Part shown: positions 8,789-19,195 of the stretch, piece by piece | Position numbering within the stretch: the first letter of the stretch is position 1 | Layout of the letters: each line of letters opens with the position of its first letter | Origin: Topomyia yanbarensis | Taxonomy: Eukaryota > Arthropoda > Insecta > Diptera > Culicidae | Length of the DNA stretch: 64,000 bases | Assembly (NCBI RefSeq): GCF_030247195.1 | Contig: NC_080670.1 | Location: forward strand, 96,680,401-96,744,400 | Reading direction: 5' to 3' | Program-made: the position numbers and the translations under genes | Notes under the pieces: generated by a model | What the model was told of the DNA's origin: nothing | What the model saw: the letters and a program-made list of their open reading frames with translations, nothing else | The model's database searches: none

Positions 8789-10260
8789 ATGGAGATAAGT
8801 AAAAATAAAAACAAACAGACGGAGGTGCCCAACCCCTTCGCTAGAGGTGGTTTGGCGAGGTCTCCCCCCGTGGGGAGAGTAGTGGAGCGATGAGTGCTGC
8901 ATCCGAAAGCACCAGTGACCCCCCAGCGGCGGTAGGCAATAACCCTACCAATGCATCGGAGGGCCCAATATCTGCGATGCGCAAAGTAGCGAAGCAACTC
9001 GATTCTATAATCGACTTCGCTAGCGGAAAGCAGAGTATAGCCAAGGAGTTGAAGTTGAGCCTCCTGGAGCTCCGGAAAGCTCTTCGTGTCGCAAGACAGG
9101 AACAGCAGGCATATGTTGAGAGGGTGGAATGTCGGGAGAGGCCCGACAGAGAAACCCAGACAGTGGCCTCCAATAGGGAGGAAAGAGAGAAGGTCGATAG
9201 AGGTTCACAGACAGTGGCCTTTACCTTCTACGGAGCAGCCACGTCGATCGGAGCGGCGACCGAGTTCCCCTCGATGAGAAAAGGAAAGGGCAATCGCAAG
9301 ACGGCATCGAATGCGAAGCGCCCTAGGAAGTCGCCAGGCGAGGGTGCCAAAACCGACACCACTCGGCGTGCAACCGTCAAGGTCAAACGCCGCCTGGGTG
9401 AGGTAAGCGAGGGCGAGAGTGACCTCGCTGTGGAGAGCGATGGTACCAGCAACCCGGCACGACCGGGGCAGGGGGGCTCAAACCCCTGGACGCTGGTCAC
9501 CAAGAAAAAGCCGGCACCGAAACCGGAGGTACCGCGGCCTACGAGGAAGGCCAAGGACAGAGGCGAAGCCTTGTGGTTAAAAACCGACAAGGACAAATAC
9601 GCCGATGTCCTTAAATCGATGAAGGCGGCCGAAAGCCTCTTGGCCCTTGGGCAGGATGTGCGTAGCGTAAGACGCACCAACACGGGAGAGATGCTCCTGG
9701 TGCTGAAGCGAGGCGCACAATCAAGTGCAGTTTATAAGGCCTTGGCCCAAGAGGTCCTTGGTGAGGGCGCCCAAATCAGGTCGCTAGGTGCGGAAACAAC
9801 TCTCCAGTGCAAGCACTTGGACGAGTTCACGACCGCAGAAGACGTCGTCGCAGCCGTCAAGGAGCACTGCGGCGTCACAATCGAGCGGGCCTCTGTGCGA
9901 TTGAGAGACGGACCCTCTGGCACCCAAGTAGCCTACCTCAGGCTACTGAATGCGGATGCCAAAAAGGTAACCGAGAAAGGGAAGCTGAAGATCGGCTGGT
10001 CGGTATGCCCTATTAGTATACCCCAGCCGCCTTCAGTGGATAGGTGCTATCGGTGCCTTGAATCCGGCCACAAAGCATACGAATGCAAAGGCATAGACAG
10101 GAGCAAGCTATGTCGTCGCTGCGGCGAGGAGGGGCATAAAGAGCGGGGGTGCACTAAGGCATATAAGTGCCTTATCTGCACCGCTAAGAAGCAAGCCCAT
10201 AAACATGCTATGGGCGGACCTTCGTGTTCCTTCGGCGAGTTAAATAAGAAGAAGCCGTGA
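8789..10260 (+). CDS. E2 ORF1: gag-like nucleic-acid-binding protein, 1-nt frameshift near N-terminus
   Basis: The family start is ATG 8789 (MEISKNKNKQTEVPNPF), matched by MELTKNKNKQ in E3. E2 has six C's where E3 has seven (near 8864-8869), so this frame stops at 8893. The downstream frame opens at ATG 8890 and runs 456 codons to TGA 10258-10260. The central part is rich in K, R, S and P. The C-terminus has CYRC...H...C and CRRC...H...C knuckles plus a CLIC...H...C variant, typical of R1-clade ORF1. It should coat the element RNA. The frameshift could be a real lesion, a sequencing error in the C-run, or be bypassed by starting at Met 8890, which is Ile in E3. Confidence 0.85.
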
Positions 10261-13232
10261 GAGTCACACAGCTAAATCTTAACCATTGTGCAGCAGCCCA
10301 ACAGCTGCTGTGGCAGTCGGTCTCGGAGTCGAGGACAGATGTCGCCCTCTTATCAGACCCGTACAGCATCCCTGCCGGCAACGGCAATTGGGTGTCGGAC
10401 GGGTCTGGAATGGTGGCAATCTGTACAACGGGACGGTTCCTGGTTCAAGAGATAATACACTCCTCCGCCGAGGGTGTGGCGATTGCCAAGATCAATGGTG
10501 TGTTCTATTGCAGCTGCTACGCCCCACCAAGGTGGCCAATAGAACAGTTCTACCAGATGATCGACAGGCTCTCGTCGGACCTGGTGAGCCGGAAACCGGT
10601 AGTCATAGCGGGAGACTTTAACGCTTGGGCAGTGGAGTGGGGCAGCCGCTGTACAAATAGCAGGGGTCAAGCGCTAATGGAAGCGTTTGCGAAACTCGAT
10701 ACTGTGTTAACTAATGATGGCTCCGCTAGTACATTCCGGAGAAACGGAGTGGAGGCGTGGATTGATTTGACCTTTGCCAGCCCGAGTCTGGCTCCAGGCA
10801 TGGAATGGAGGGTAGACGAAGGCTACACCCATAGCGATCATTTAGCAATCCGCTTTAGGATCAACTATGGTGTGCAGCATCCGAGGGCGGGAGATCCCTG
10901 TCAGGTACGCGGGTGGAAGTCCAATCACTTCGACAGCGAAGCTTTCACCGCGGCCCTGGGACTGGAGGCCAACACCGACAGTCTAAGCGGGGATGCGCTG
11001 GTTGCTGTTCTATCACGCGCGTGCGACGCCACTATGCCGAGAAAAACACTGCCAAGAAATGGTAGATGCCCGGTATATAGGTGGAGTGCCGAGATTGCAG
11101 CTCTACGGTCAGCCTGCCTCAGAGCTAGACGTAGGATGCAAAGAGCTCGCACCGAGGATGCAAGAGAGAACCGCCGTGAAGTGTTTCGAGCTGCGAAATT
11201 GGCCCTTAACAAGGCTATTAAAAGCAGCAAGAGAGCGTGTTTCGACAACCTGTGTGAGAGTGCCAACGCGAATCCGTGGGGTGACGCCTACCGGATTGTG
11301 ATGGCCAAGACCAAAGGGGGCTCCTCACCCCCAGTACGGTCTCCGGACCGGTTGGCAACGATTATCGAAGTACTCTTCCCGTCTCGAGCCACAAGCCCCT
11401 GGCCACCTGCACTACGAGACAGTGCGGGCACGGTCGAAATGGTGGCTCCAGTGACGAATGAAGAACTACTCGCAGTGGCTAAATCCCTAGCAATGAACAA
11501 AGCTCCAGGGCCGGATGGAGTTCCAAACAACGCTCTCAAGGCAGCGATCATAGCGAACCCGAACATGTTCAGGCTAGCTATGCAGAGATGCCTTGACGAG
11601 TGCCGTTTCCCCGATAGATGGAAAAGGCAGAAACTGGTGCTGTTGCCGAAGCCCGGGAAGCCGCCAGGCGACCCATCGGCGTACAGACCAATCTGTCTGA
11701 TAGACACGACTGGCAAACTGCTTGGGAGGATCATCCTCAACAGGCTCACCCCGTACGCGGAAGGTACGGACGGTCTGTCAAGCAACCAGTTTGGCTTTCG
11801 GAAGTGTAAGTCCACAGTGGACGCTCTCAACTCAGTGATAAATACTGCCGAGATAGCGATCCAACGAAAAAGGCGAGGTATTCGATACTGTGCGTTAGTG
11901 ACACTTGACGTGAAGAACGCATTCAACAGCGCAAGCTGGGATGCCATCGCGCTCTCGTTACACCGGCTTAGCCTACCGGTGTGTCTGTACCGGATCCTGG
12001 AAAGTTACTTCCAAAACCGCGTACTGATATACGAGACCGATGCCGGTCAGAAAAGGGTTCCGATTACCGCCGGAGTCCCGCAGGGCTCGATCCTAGGCCC
12101 GATGCTATGGAACCTCATGTATGACGGGGTTCTGAGACTGAAGTTCCCTCCTGGGGTCAAGATCGTCGGCTTTGCCGACGACGTAACCTTGGAGGTCTAC
12201 GGGGAGTCAATTCCTGAGGTAGAACTAACCACAGAACACGCGATTAGCACGGTGGAGGAATGGATGAGCGCGAGAGGCCTGGAGCTCGCTCATCATAAGA
12301 CGGAGGTAGTTATCGTCAACAACCGCAAGTCGGCACAACATGCAGTTATCCATATGGGAGAAGTCGCGATCACTTCACAGCGAAGTCTGAAGTCTCTCGG
12401 AGTCATTATAGACGACAAGCTGACCTTCGGCAGCCATGTCGACTATACGTGCAAGAGAGCGTCGACTGCTGTTGCGGCACTATCGAGAATGATGTCCAAC
12501 AGCTCAAAGGTGTGCGCCAGTAGACGTAGGTTACTGGCAGGCGTTGCCGTATCTATCCTCAGGTACGGCGGCCCGTCATGGTCAAGAGCACTGAGGGTAA
12601 CCAGTTACCTACAGAAACTGGAGAGCACCTACCGCGTGATGTGCCTCAGAGTGATATCTGCCTACCGCACGGTATCACACGATGCATCCTGCGTGATAGC
12701 GAGCATGATGCCAGTCGGGCTGGTCATTCGGGAAGATGAGGAGTGCTTTGAGCTACGTGGAAATAGGGGAGCCCGCGAACGCACCAGGGTGACCTCGGTC
12801 GCCAGATGGCAGCGTGAGTGGGACAACTCCTCGAAAGGTAGGTGGACCCACCGGCTGATACCTAGCATATCGAGCTGGGTGGGAAGACCCCATGGGGAAG
12901 TTCACTTCCACCTGACACAATTCCTGTCAGGCCATGGCTGTTTCCGTCAGTACCTCCACAGGTTCGGGCACGCGGAGGTCCCAGTCTGCCCGGACTGCCC
13001 AGGTGTAGATGAAACTGCCGAACACATACTGTTCGTATGTCATCGGTTCGACGTCGAAAGAAGAGCAATGCTTGACGTCTGTGGCTGGGACACAACCCCG
13101 GATACCCTTATTCAGCGGATGTGTCAAACGGTGGAGAAGTGGAACGCAGTCTCGGCTGCTACCATCCAGATTGCCAGTAGGCTACAGGTAATCTGGCGAA
13201 CCGAGCAACAGACGGCGGGCACGGCTAACTAG
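10257..13232 (+). CDS. E2 ORF2: endonuclease-reverse transcriptase, R1 clade, intact
   Basis: This is a 991-codon frame with no internal lesion. It overlaps the ORF1 stop as GTGA: GTG 10257 opens the conserved VTQLNLNHC start and TGA 10258-10260 ends ORF1. The only upstream codons in frame (from 10248) contain no ATG, and the first ATG lies well inside the endonuclease, so translation must begin by reinitiation or at a non-ATG codon. The endonuclease has GDFNAW near residue 118 and a SDH motif. The reverse transcriptase has APGPDG, a TLDVKNAF block, AGVPQGSILGP and FADD near 638. The C-terminal CPDC...H...C finger is near 911. The protein is expected to nick the target and perform target-primed reverse transcription. 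Confidence 0.93.
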   Translation: MRVTQLNLNHCAAAQQLLWQSVSESRTDVALLSDPYSIPAGNGNWVSDGSGMVAICTTGRFLVQEIIHSSAEGVAIAKINGVFYCSCYAPPRWPIEQFYQMIDRLSSDLVSRKPVVIAGDFNAWAVEWGSRCTNSRGQALMEAFAKLDTVLTNDGSASTFRRNGVEAWIDLTFASPSLAPGMEWRVDEGYTHSDHLAIRFRINYGVQHPRAGDPCQVRGWKSNHFDSEAFTAALGLEANTDSLSGDALVAVLSRACDATMPRKTLPRNGRCPVYRWSAEIAALRSACLRARRRMQRARTEDARENRREVFRAAKLALNKAIKSSKRACFDNLCESANANPWGDAYRIVMAKTKGGSSPPVRSPDRLATIIEVLFPSRATSPWPPALRDSAGTVEMVAPVTNEELLAVAKSLAMNKAPGPDGVPNNALKAAIIANPNMFRLAMQRCLDECRFPDRWKRQKLVLLPKPGKPPGDPSAYRPICLIDTTGKLLGRIILNRLTPYAEGTDGLSSNQFGFRKCKSTVDALNSVINTAEIAIQRKRRGIRYCALVTLDVKNAFNSASWDAIALSLHRLSLPVCLYRILESYFQNRVLIYETDAGQKRVPITAGVPQGSILGPMLWNLMYDGVLRLKFPPGVKIVGFADDVTLEVYGESIPEVELTTEHAISTVEEWMSARGLELAHHKTEVVIVNNRKSAQHAVIHMGEVAITSQRSLKSLGVIIDDKLTFGSHVDYTCKRASTAVAALSRMMSNSSKVCASRRRLLAGVAVSILRYGGPSWSRALRVTSYLQKLESTYRVMCLRVISAYRTVSHDASCVIASMMPVGLVIREDEECFELRGNRGARERTRVTSVARWQREWDNSSKGRWTHRLIPSISSWVGRPHGEVHFHLTQFLSGHGCFRQYLHRFGHAEVPVCPDCPGVDETAEHILFVCHRFDVERRAMLDVCGWDTTPDTLIQRMCQTVEKWNAVSAATIQIASRLQVIWRTEQQTAGTAN

Positions 13233-13475
13233 TGATTGGTTAGCTGGAGCGAAAAAGGCCAAGCGCAAAATAAGAGAGTGAATGGTCTGTTCATGCCGAG
13301 GTAGGTTAGCGCAGCGAATGGCAACCGCGTAAGGGGTAAACCCAGCCACCCCGAAGCAAGACAGAAGAGTGAGTGTATAGGCGTATAAGTGGACTGCCTC
13401 ATGCCAAGACGGGAGGGTCGTAGCGTAGTATGTTGGAACTAAGCTATCGATGCCTCATGGCGTGGCAGAGGAGTG

Positions 13476-13920
13476 AAAGGGTGAGCATCCAAGTCAGTCT
13501 CACATTGCATGTTAAGGGTGAGCATAAAAGTCAGCCTCACAGGTTGGTAGAGGCTAGCACAAAAGTCAGCCTAGCAAGGAATGAAAAAGGTGAGCCCAAA
13601 AGTCAGCCTCGCATGGTATGTCAGAAGTGGGGCCTAAGAAAAATGTCCCACATGGGATGCCAGAGGGAGTGACAAAGGTACAATAGAGTGGCACGATTGA
13701 GAGTGAATCAGGTGATAGGGTGAGCACCCAAGTCAGCCTCACATGGATGGGTAGGGCGAGCACAAAAGTAAGCCTAGCAAGGAATGAGTAAGGTGAGCAC
13801 ACAAGTCAGCCTCGCATGGAACGTAAAAGGTGAGCACAAAAGTCAGCCTCATGTGGGAGTGTTTGAGAGTGAATCAAAGTGCGATTGAGAGAGCACCCAA
13901 GTAAGCCTCATACAGGATGT
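13476..13920 (+). repeat. E2 3' UTR array of ~36-bp hairpin-forming repeats
   Basis: About nine units share the pattern GTGAGCACAAAAGTCAGCC then CTCACATGG, with spacers of variable content. Most units can fold with GTGAG pairing to CTCAC. One unit reads GCTAG...CTAGC, a double change that keeps pairing. The array recurs in E3 (about 39964-40390) and on the minus strand in E4 (about 24220-24670). It is not CRISPR: the units are imperfect and the context is a LINE 3' UTR. Confidence 0.85.
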
Positions 13921-13964
13921 ATGAACGCGTGAGTGAGAGTGAATGAGTACATTTAGTACAGCCA

Positions 13965-14003
13965 TCCCCCCAGAAGTAATACCGAGAGGTAGTTCCTGGG
14001 AGG
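13965..14003 (+). promoter_or_regulatory. E2 3' UTR nested stem-loop with GNRA loop
   Basis: The outer stem is CCCAG 13969-13973 with CTGGG 13996-14000. The inner stem is TACC 13980-13983 with GGTA 13988-13991, closed by GAGA, a GNRA loop. The linker AAGTAAT is shared with E1. This is a candidate reverse-transcriptase recognition hairpin, by analogy with the 3' UTR requirements of R1-clade elements. Confidence 0.7.
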
Positions 14004-14162
14004 AATGATGGCGGAGCCCAATGGAGTTCAGTCGGTATTAATGGCTGGTCACCATTCGAGTCCGACACGCCCCCAGTGCACCCCGTGCGGTAGATTGGAC
14101 CCTACCAATAGCACGTGTACTGGGCTAGGACATAAAGGTCTTCTCCATTGTAAAAAAAAAAA

Positions 14163-14290
14163 CATACATACATACATACATACATACATACATACATACA
14201 TACATACATACATACATACATACATACATACATACATACATACATACATACATACATACATACATGCACACATACATACACACATACATA
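14163..14290. repeat. (CATA)n tract 3' of E2, start of X2
   Basis: About 25 CATA units follow the E2 poly-A directly and grade into CACA/CATA repeats and the family-F module, exactly as after E1. Confidence 0.95.
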
Positions 14291-14411
14291 CACACAGATA
14301 TTTTGCGATCTCGGCGAACTGAGTCGAATGTTATATGAGACTCGGCCCTCCGGGCCTCGGTTAGAAAGTCGGTTTTTGGAGCAATTGCATAACCTTTCTA
14401 TATGAGACAGG
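14291..14411 (+). repeat. Dispersed repeat family F, terminal module in X2
   Basis: This is the X2 counterpart of 4687-4797, with the same GATCTCGGCGAACTGAGTCGA and CTCGGCCCTCCGGGCCTCGG phrases. Confidence 0.85.
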
Positions 14412-15192
14412 CAAAAGAATAATATTTAATTAGCTTAATCAGTATGAGTTCAATGTTATCTTCATATGATTATATTTTGAAATGTTGGTGGAATGGGTTT
14501 GAAAGTGGAGGGAATGGGGGGTTAGTAGAGTGGGAGTGGAGGATGCGTCAGAAATCCTTCATCTTATTTCGGTATACGGGGTGGATGAAGGAAATGTGGG
14601 CGTGAGGGTGGTCCAAGGGGAGGGGAGTGATGAAGGAGGGAGATGTAAGGGCAAGGCAAGGGGGGAGGGGCGGCGACGCAATACTCAACTGCATATTTGC
14701 CTTCCATTTGAGACTTGATTTGAGAATTTTGGTTCAGTCACCACCGAAGAACCGATGTGACTTTATTTGTGGAATATGCCCGGAATTCCGGACTTCTGGA
14801 ATCGTCGATAGTGGACAATATATTCAAAGAATGTTTGATTGGCAATCAGTGATCTAGATCTACGATTAGAAGTAATTTGGCGCCCATTTCAATAGTTTTT
14901 AACCTCTGAGGTATTACGATTGTTCCGATTTTTATGGGAAATTCCAGTGTATCCTTACTAACACCCCTGTAACTCCGGAAGCAAGAGTCAGAACCGAATG
15001 AAATTCAGCAGCAGTCAATGGTATTACTGTATCTTTTATTTGAAATCAAGTTTGTAAAAATCGGTAGAGAATTCGCTGGGGAATGGTTGTGATATTAGCT
15101 TAGGAACTTGGCGGGTTCGCCAGGGGCGTCATGAACCATAGGTGGCCAATGTGATCAAAGCTGCTTTGATTGATCATTAGTGATCCAGACCC

Positions 15193-15588
15193 GCAAACTA
15201 GGGTAATGTTACATCAATTTTAATATGTTTTACATCATTTGAACATCATGGTGGTACCAGTTTATATGGGAATTTGCTGTGTGACCGCACTCTTCAACCC
15301 GTAACTCCGAAACCGGAAGTCGGATCAACTAAAAATTCAATAGCAGCTTATGAGATGAAACTAAGTTTGTGAAAATCGGTTCAGCCATCTCTGAGAAAAT
15401 TGTGTGAGTTTAAATGACACACACATACTCACACACATACACACACACATACATACACACACAGAGATTTGCCGATCTCGACGAACTGAATCGAATGGTG
15501 TATGACACTCGGCCCTCCGGGCCTCGGTTAAAAAGTCGATTTTTACAGTGATTGCATAGGCTTTCTTTATATGAGAAAGGCAAAAAAT
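15193..15588 (+). repeat. Dispersed repeat family F, longer copy in X2
   Basis: This is the X2 counterpart of 5590-5968, with a longer CA-rich tract and an 18-bp deletion upstream of AGATGAAACTAAG. Confidence 0.8.
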
Positions 15589-18027
15589 ATGAAGGTATTT
15601 GCTGATTCAGATCAATTTATGTTATGGTACGGTTTTTGTTGGAAATTTTGTACAATTGTGATTCGCTGGTTGGGTTGACAGATGTTAAAACTGGTCAAAG
15701 GGGATGTTATTAGTACAAGTTCATCTGCTCATAACTCTAGCTGTTGTCAGTTTTATTGTCGAATTGAACTTATCATGAGAATTTGACATTCAGATGTTTA
15801 TACAGCAATTAGCATATAAAAATATATAGGCCGCTATTTTTAAAACAAAACTATTCACTAAATAATGATAATACATATAGTTGAGATCAATTATATTGTC
15901 TATTTATTGATGTAGATGACTCTATTTTATATTCTTCTTATTGAAAATTAACGATGAAACGTCTACCTGTTCAATAATGAAAAAATAATTAGAATCGGCC
16001 AACAAACCATTGAGATATGTCCTTTTGAAGTAAACATTCCAACTTTTATCCATTTTTTTTTAATTTACACATTATATTTAACGTTTGGTAGACAACCCTA
16101 TTTTCATATTTTTTCAGCGCGCCATATAAATATCACCTTTTGTACATTATATTTATGTAATTAAATGGTAAGGTTTTCCTTTAAAAACCGCGACACGTAT
16201 AAACGATCTAAATAGTCAATGGACAAACATGGATTCGCGCTTGAAGTCTGGTAGAAAACCTATCTATGACCGCATACCACATCCAAACCGTTATAAATTT
16301 CGATTCCATCAATGAAATATTTTCAAACTTGCAGGGGATATACTTGATTACTTTATCTTTCTAATGCCATATACTAAATAAGTAGACAAATATTTTTTGT
16401 TTATAGAGATAGGACCAAACCCGTGGGTGTTTGCTGGTAGCCTTATGAAACGTGTTATGAAACTTCAAATTGCAATTTCTCTCGAATCTCTCGATGGATC
16501 ATTTTGAAATTCACTGAGAAGATGCTTAGATACTGTATCTATCGAATGCCGTATGACAAATTTATGGTCATTTTATTTTGTTAATAACGGTTTTAGGAAC
16601 ACCGTGAATAACCTATATCTGACACAAATAATCATTTAATGACATTACGAGGTGAAAAAAATACATTTTAGCTACGTATCCGCCGCCATCGAGTGCGGCA
16701 TCTCACCCGCAATTTTGATGCGGTATCTCTCCCAATTGTATGAGAGAGATGCCGTACGACGACATTTTCTCTGAAATTATGGATGACAGTGCTCATGATC
16801 AGGATGCCTTCTAAAATGTCCCAGTTATTCAACCGATGCATGATTTAACAAAAAAATCGAAAAATTAAAAAAAACGAAATTTTAATGTGGTATTGAAAAA
16901 TTTTTGGCGCCCCATGATATAACCGGACCCACATAATTCTTAATAAAATTTTCGTGAGTTAATAATAAGGATTACTTTACATCTCCAGTGTTGTAATTCT
17001 TTGAAATACAAACTCACAATATCATATTTCCGTATAAAAGTGGCCCTATATATGAGATATAGAAAATGCGGTACCTCACTCGACGCGGCATCTCTCCCGA
17101 AACCACCCTAGTGAAATGTAATGTTTATGAAATCCAAAAGAAAAGCACTTGAGACTCACGTGTAGGGTTCGTCGCGGTGCAGATGTGGGCGGTAAATGGA
17201 TAGTCCGCACCGCAACCGCAAAAAAATAATAAAACCGCATCGCTTAGCGCAAACGCATTGCATTTACCGAACCGCACCGCGCGGTAATTCGGTAAAAATC
17301 ATGTATTTTAAAAATTGTGCTGAAAAATTATTGATTTGTTTTGTATAGCCATATATAGTAAAATGTTATTTACACGAAAATTATCTTTGACGGACTCCTC
17401 AGAATGAAAAACTTGCAAAGTTGAACATTTATGAAAATATTCAACTTTGCAAGTTTTATTAAGAGAGGTAAGGGTTTTGGCGTGAAAAAAACACTTTTTC
17501 TCGACTTTTTTTAAACTTTGCGTGAAGCGAACTGATCAAAATTTCTGTACATTATAGTGTATCATTTCAATAACATGCTGAATTTTTTCCATGTAAAAAT
17601 ATCGACAAACGACTCGGTGACGAAGCTTTTTGTAGAATGTCTCTGGAAAAACATGATTTGCGGTGTTACCTGCCATTCAAAAACTACTTAACCGATTTCT
17701 TTCAAACTTTGTATACTGATTCTATGTAAAAATACCTAACCCCTACGTTAAAGTTTCGAGATAGATTTTCAATATAGGCAAAAACTGTCCAAACTATGCA
17801 AAATTTGGCATCTGGGTTAACTTTGAGACTTGTCACAATATGAAGGAAGACCTTAAGGGAGACTTTGAGAAACACAATAAAAATCGCAACTAACTGTAGG
17901 GCAACTAACTTCGAAAGCTTTACTTTCAAAAAGTTACAAAATACTCCCAACTGAAAAATATTATTTGTTAATTTGGTAGAAAATTCCCAGTTGGACGAAC
18001 GATGGAAGCACGCGAAAAAACATTTTT

Positions 18028-18541
18028 CCAAATTCGTTTGGTTTGATGATGATAATTACATTATTTGGATTGTTTTTAAGTCGTAGTATCATTAGTTCAT
18101 CTCTAAGTTCTTCAAATTAATCAAAATTCACAGTTGAGAAAATGTCATCGAAAACGATTCATAATTCCACAATTGCCAAGAGGAATCAGGAGAAATGAAG
18201 CATTTTGTAATTGGATTTGACAATAAAATTCAATTGTTTTTCAATGATTGGATTTTGCGTTTTATGTATTTGAAATGGTTCGTTTGTAATTTTTTTCTTT
18301 TTAATGCAGACTGCAGACTTTATCAATTTTTTTAAAGTGCTGTTGCTGTAATACCGCGCGGTAAAAGCTCATGTCCCGCACCGCATCCGCGGGAAAAAGT
18401 GTCTCACCGCACCGCAGTTTTTAAGGAAAAACATATGAATAACATATGTGCAGTTCATGGGATCCATAAGCAGAACCCTTGAAACTGAGGTGTTATTTAC
18501 CCATTAATTCTCAAGTGCAAGAAGCACATGGATAGAACGTG
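18028..18541. other. Flank Y between X2 and E4, with CCGCACCGC patch
   Basis: This is AT-rich DNA without a coding frame. At 18345-18422 there is a second GC-rich cluster (ACCGCGCGGTAAAAGC, CCCGCACCGCATCCGCGGG, CACCGCACCGCAG) echoing the patch inside X1 and X2. It could be the other end of the same old transposon. Confidence 0.5.
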
Positions 18542-18558
18542 TTTTTTTTATAATGGAT

Positions 18559-18571
18559 AATACATTTACGT
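18559..18571. repeat. Left 13-bp target-site duplication of E9
   Basis: AATACATTTACGT here is repeated exactly at 23997-24009, bracketing E9 plus E5. The sequence itself is E4 3' UTR. Confidence 0.85.
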
Positions 18572-18894
18572 TCCTATGTAACCGCCATCGCCCTTACCAC
18601 TACGCCTGCATAGAAGGAAACTGAAGCGAGAGCGACTCGAGGTCCGATGACTTTTGAAGGATTCCCCGCGGGTCCGAAGAATACCATCCGCCAATCCGGT
18701 ACTCGACGACTTACTATACTGAGGCGCAAATTTGATTCGCTGATCCCCCTCCCCCCCCCCCCCCCCCGCCGTTCGAGCGAAAGTTGCAAGTTTTGCTCTT
18801 CGTTCCCTGTCTCTCCCCTGTCCTTAATACAACTGCTGCTACACTGATGCGGAAATAAGCCACCCTTTGAATATCTTGACCAAGCATAAGTTTT

Positions 18895-19195
18895 AGTTAA
18901 AAAATTCAAATTAGTATTCTGTATTCCTAGTTTTAAGATAGTTATAATTTTTACTCTTTATTGAAACTCTTGTCCTCCATCTTGTAAATAGAATTGAATC
19001 CCTAGTTTTAAGATTTCTGTGAAATTTCTCATAAATATTTGTTCCCCCCTTTTGTGTACTAAACTATATTGTTAGTTTTAAGATAACCGTAAAATATTTC
19101 GTAAAATACTATTAGTCCCCCTCTTGTATATCAAAGTGAATCCCTTGTTTTAAATTTTTTCATAAAAAAATCTTTTGGCCCTCTTTTGTATATTG
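18895..19195 (+). repeat. Degenerate ~70-bp tandem repeats in E9 3' UTR
   Basis: Units starting CCTAGTTTTAAGATAG, CCTAGTTTTAAGATTT, GTTAGTTTTAAGATAA and CTTGTTTTAAATTT follow each other at roughly 60-75 bp. The series resumes after E5 at 23833 (TCTAGTCTTAAGATAG) and 23910 (CCTAGTTTTAAGATAT), so E5 landed inside the array. Confidence 0.75.

Larger units (their letters stand above)
8431..14162 (+). mobile_element. E2: near full-length R1-clade non-LTR retrotransposon
   Basis: The element has a ~360-bp 5' UTR, ORF1 with zinc knuckles, ORF2 overlapping ORF1 by GTGA, a 3' UTR with an array of ~36-bp repeats and a nested stem-loop, and a poly-A of about 11 nt. It belongs to the same family as E3 and E4 and is a distant cousin of E1. 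The 5' end is set where homology between X1 and X2 breaks. E3 starts only at the equivalent of about 8603, so the first ~170 bp of E2 have no second copy here to confirm them. ORF2 is open; ORF1 has lost one C in a homopolymer near its start. Confidence 0.9.
14163..18027 (+). repeat. X2: right copy of the ~3.86-kb direct repeat
   Basis: X2 is collinear with X1 (4570-8430). Small differences include an extra GGGGA near 14620, GTCGGAT inserted near 15318, and loss of GGAGCGTTACACCTTTCA near 15350. Homology ends at 18027: X2 continues with CCAAATTCG while X1 meets E2. It has the same content as X1 and no gene. Confidence 0.93.

Noticed and set aside
13476..13920. Regularly spaced ~36-bp repeats resembling a CRISPR array
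   Set aside because: Units are imperfect, spacers are not unique, the array lies in a LINE 3' UTR and recurs in sister copies of a eukaryotic element.
18574..18909. 111-codon frame over the poly-C region of E9
   Set aside because: It depends on the homopolymer and lies within a LINE 3' UTR; no domain.
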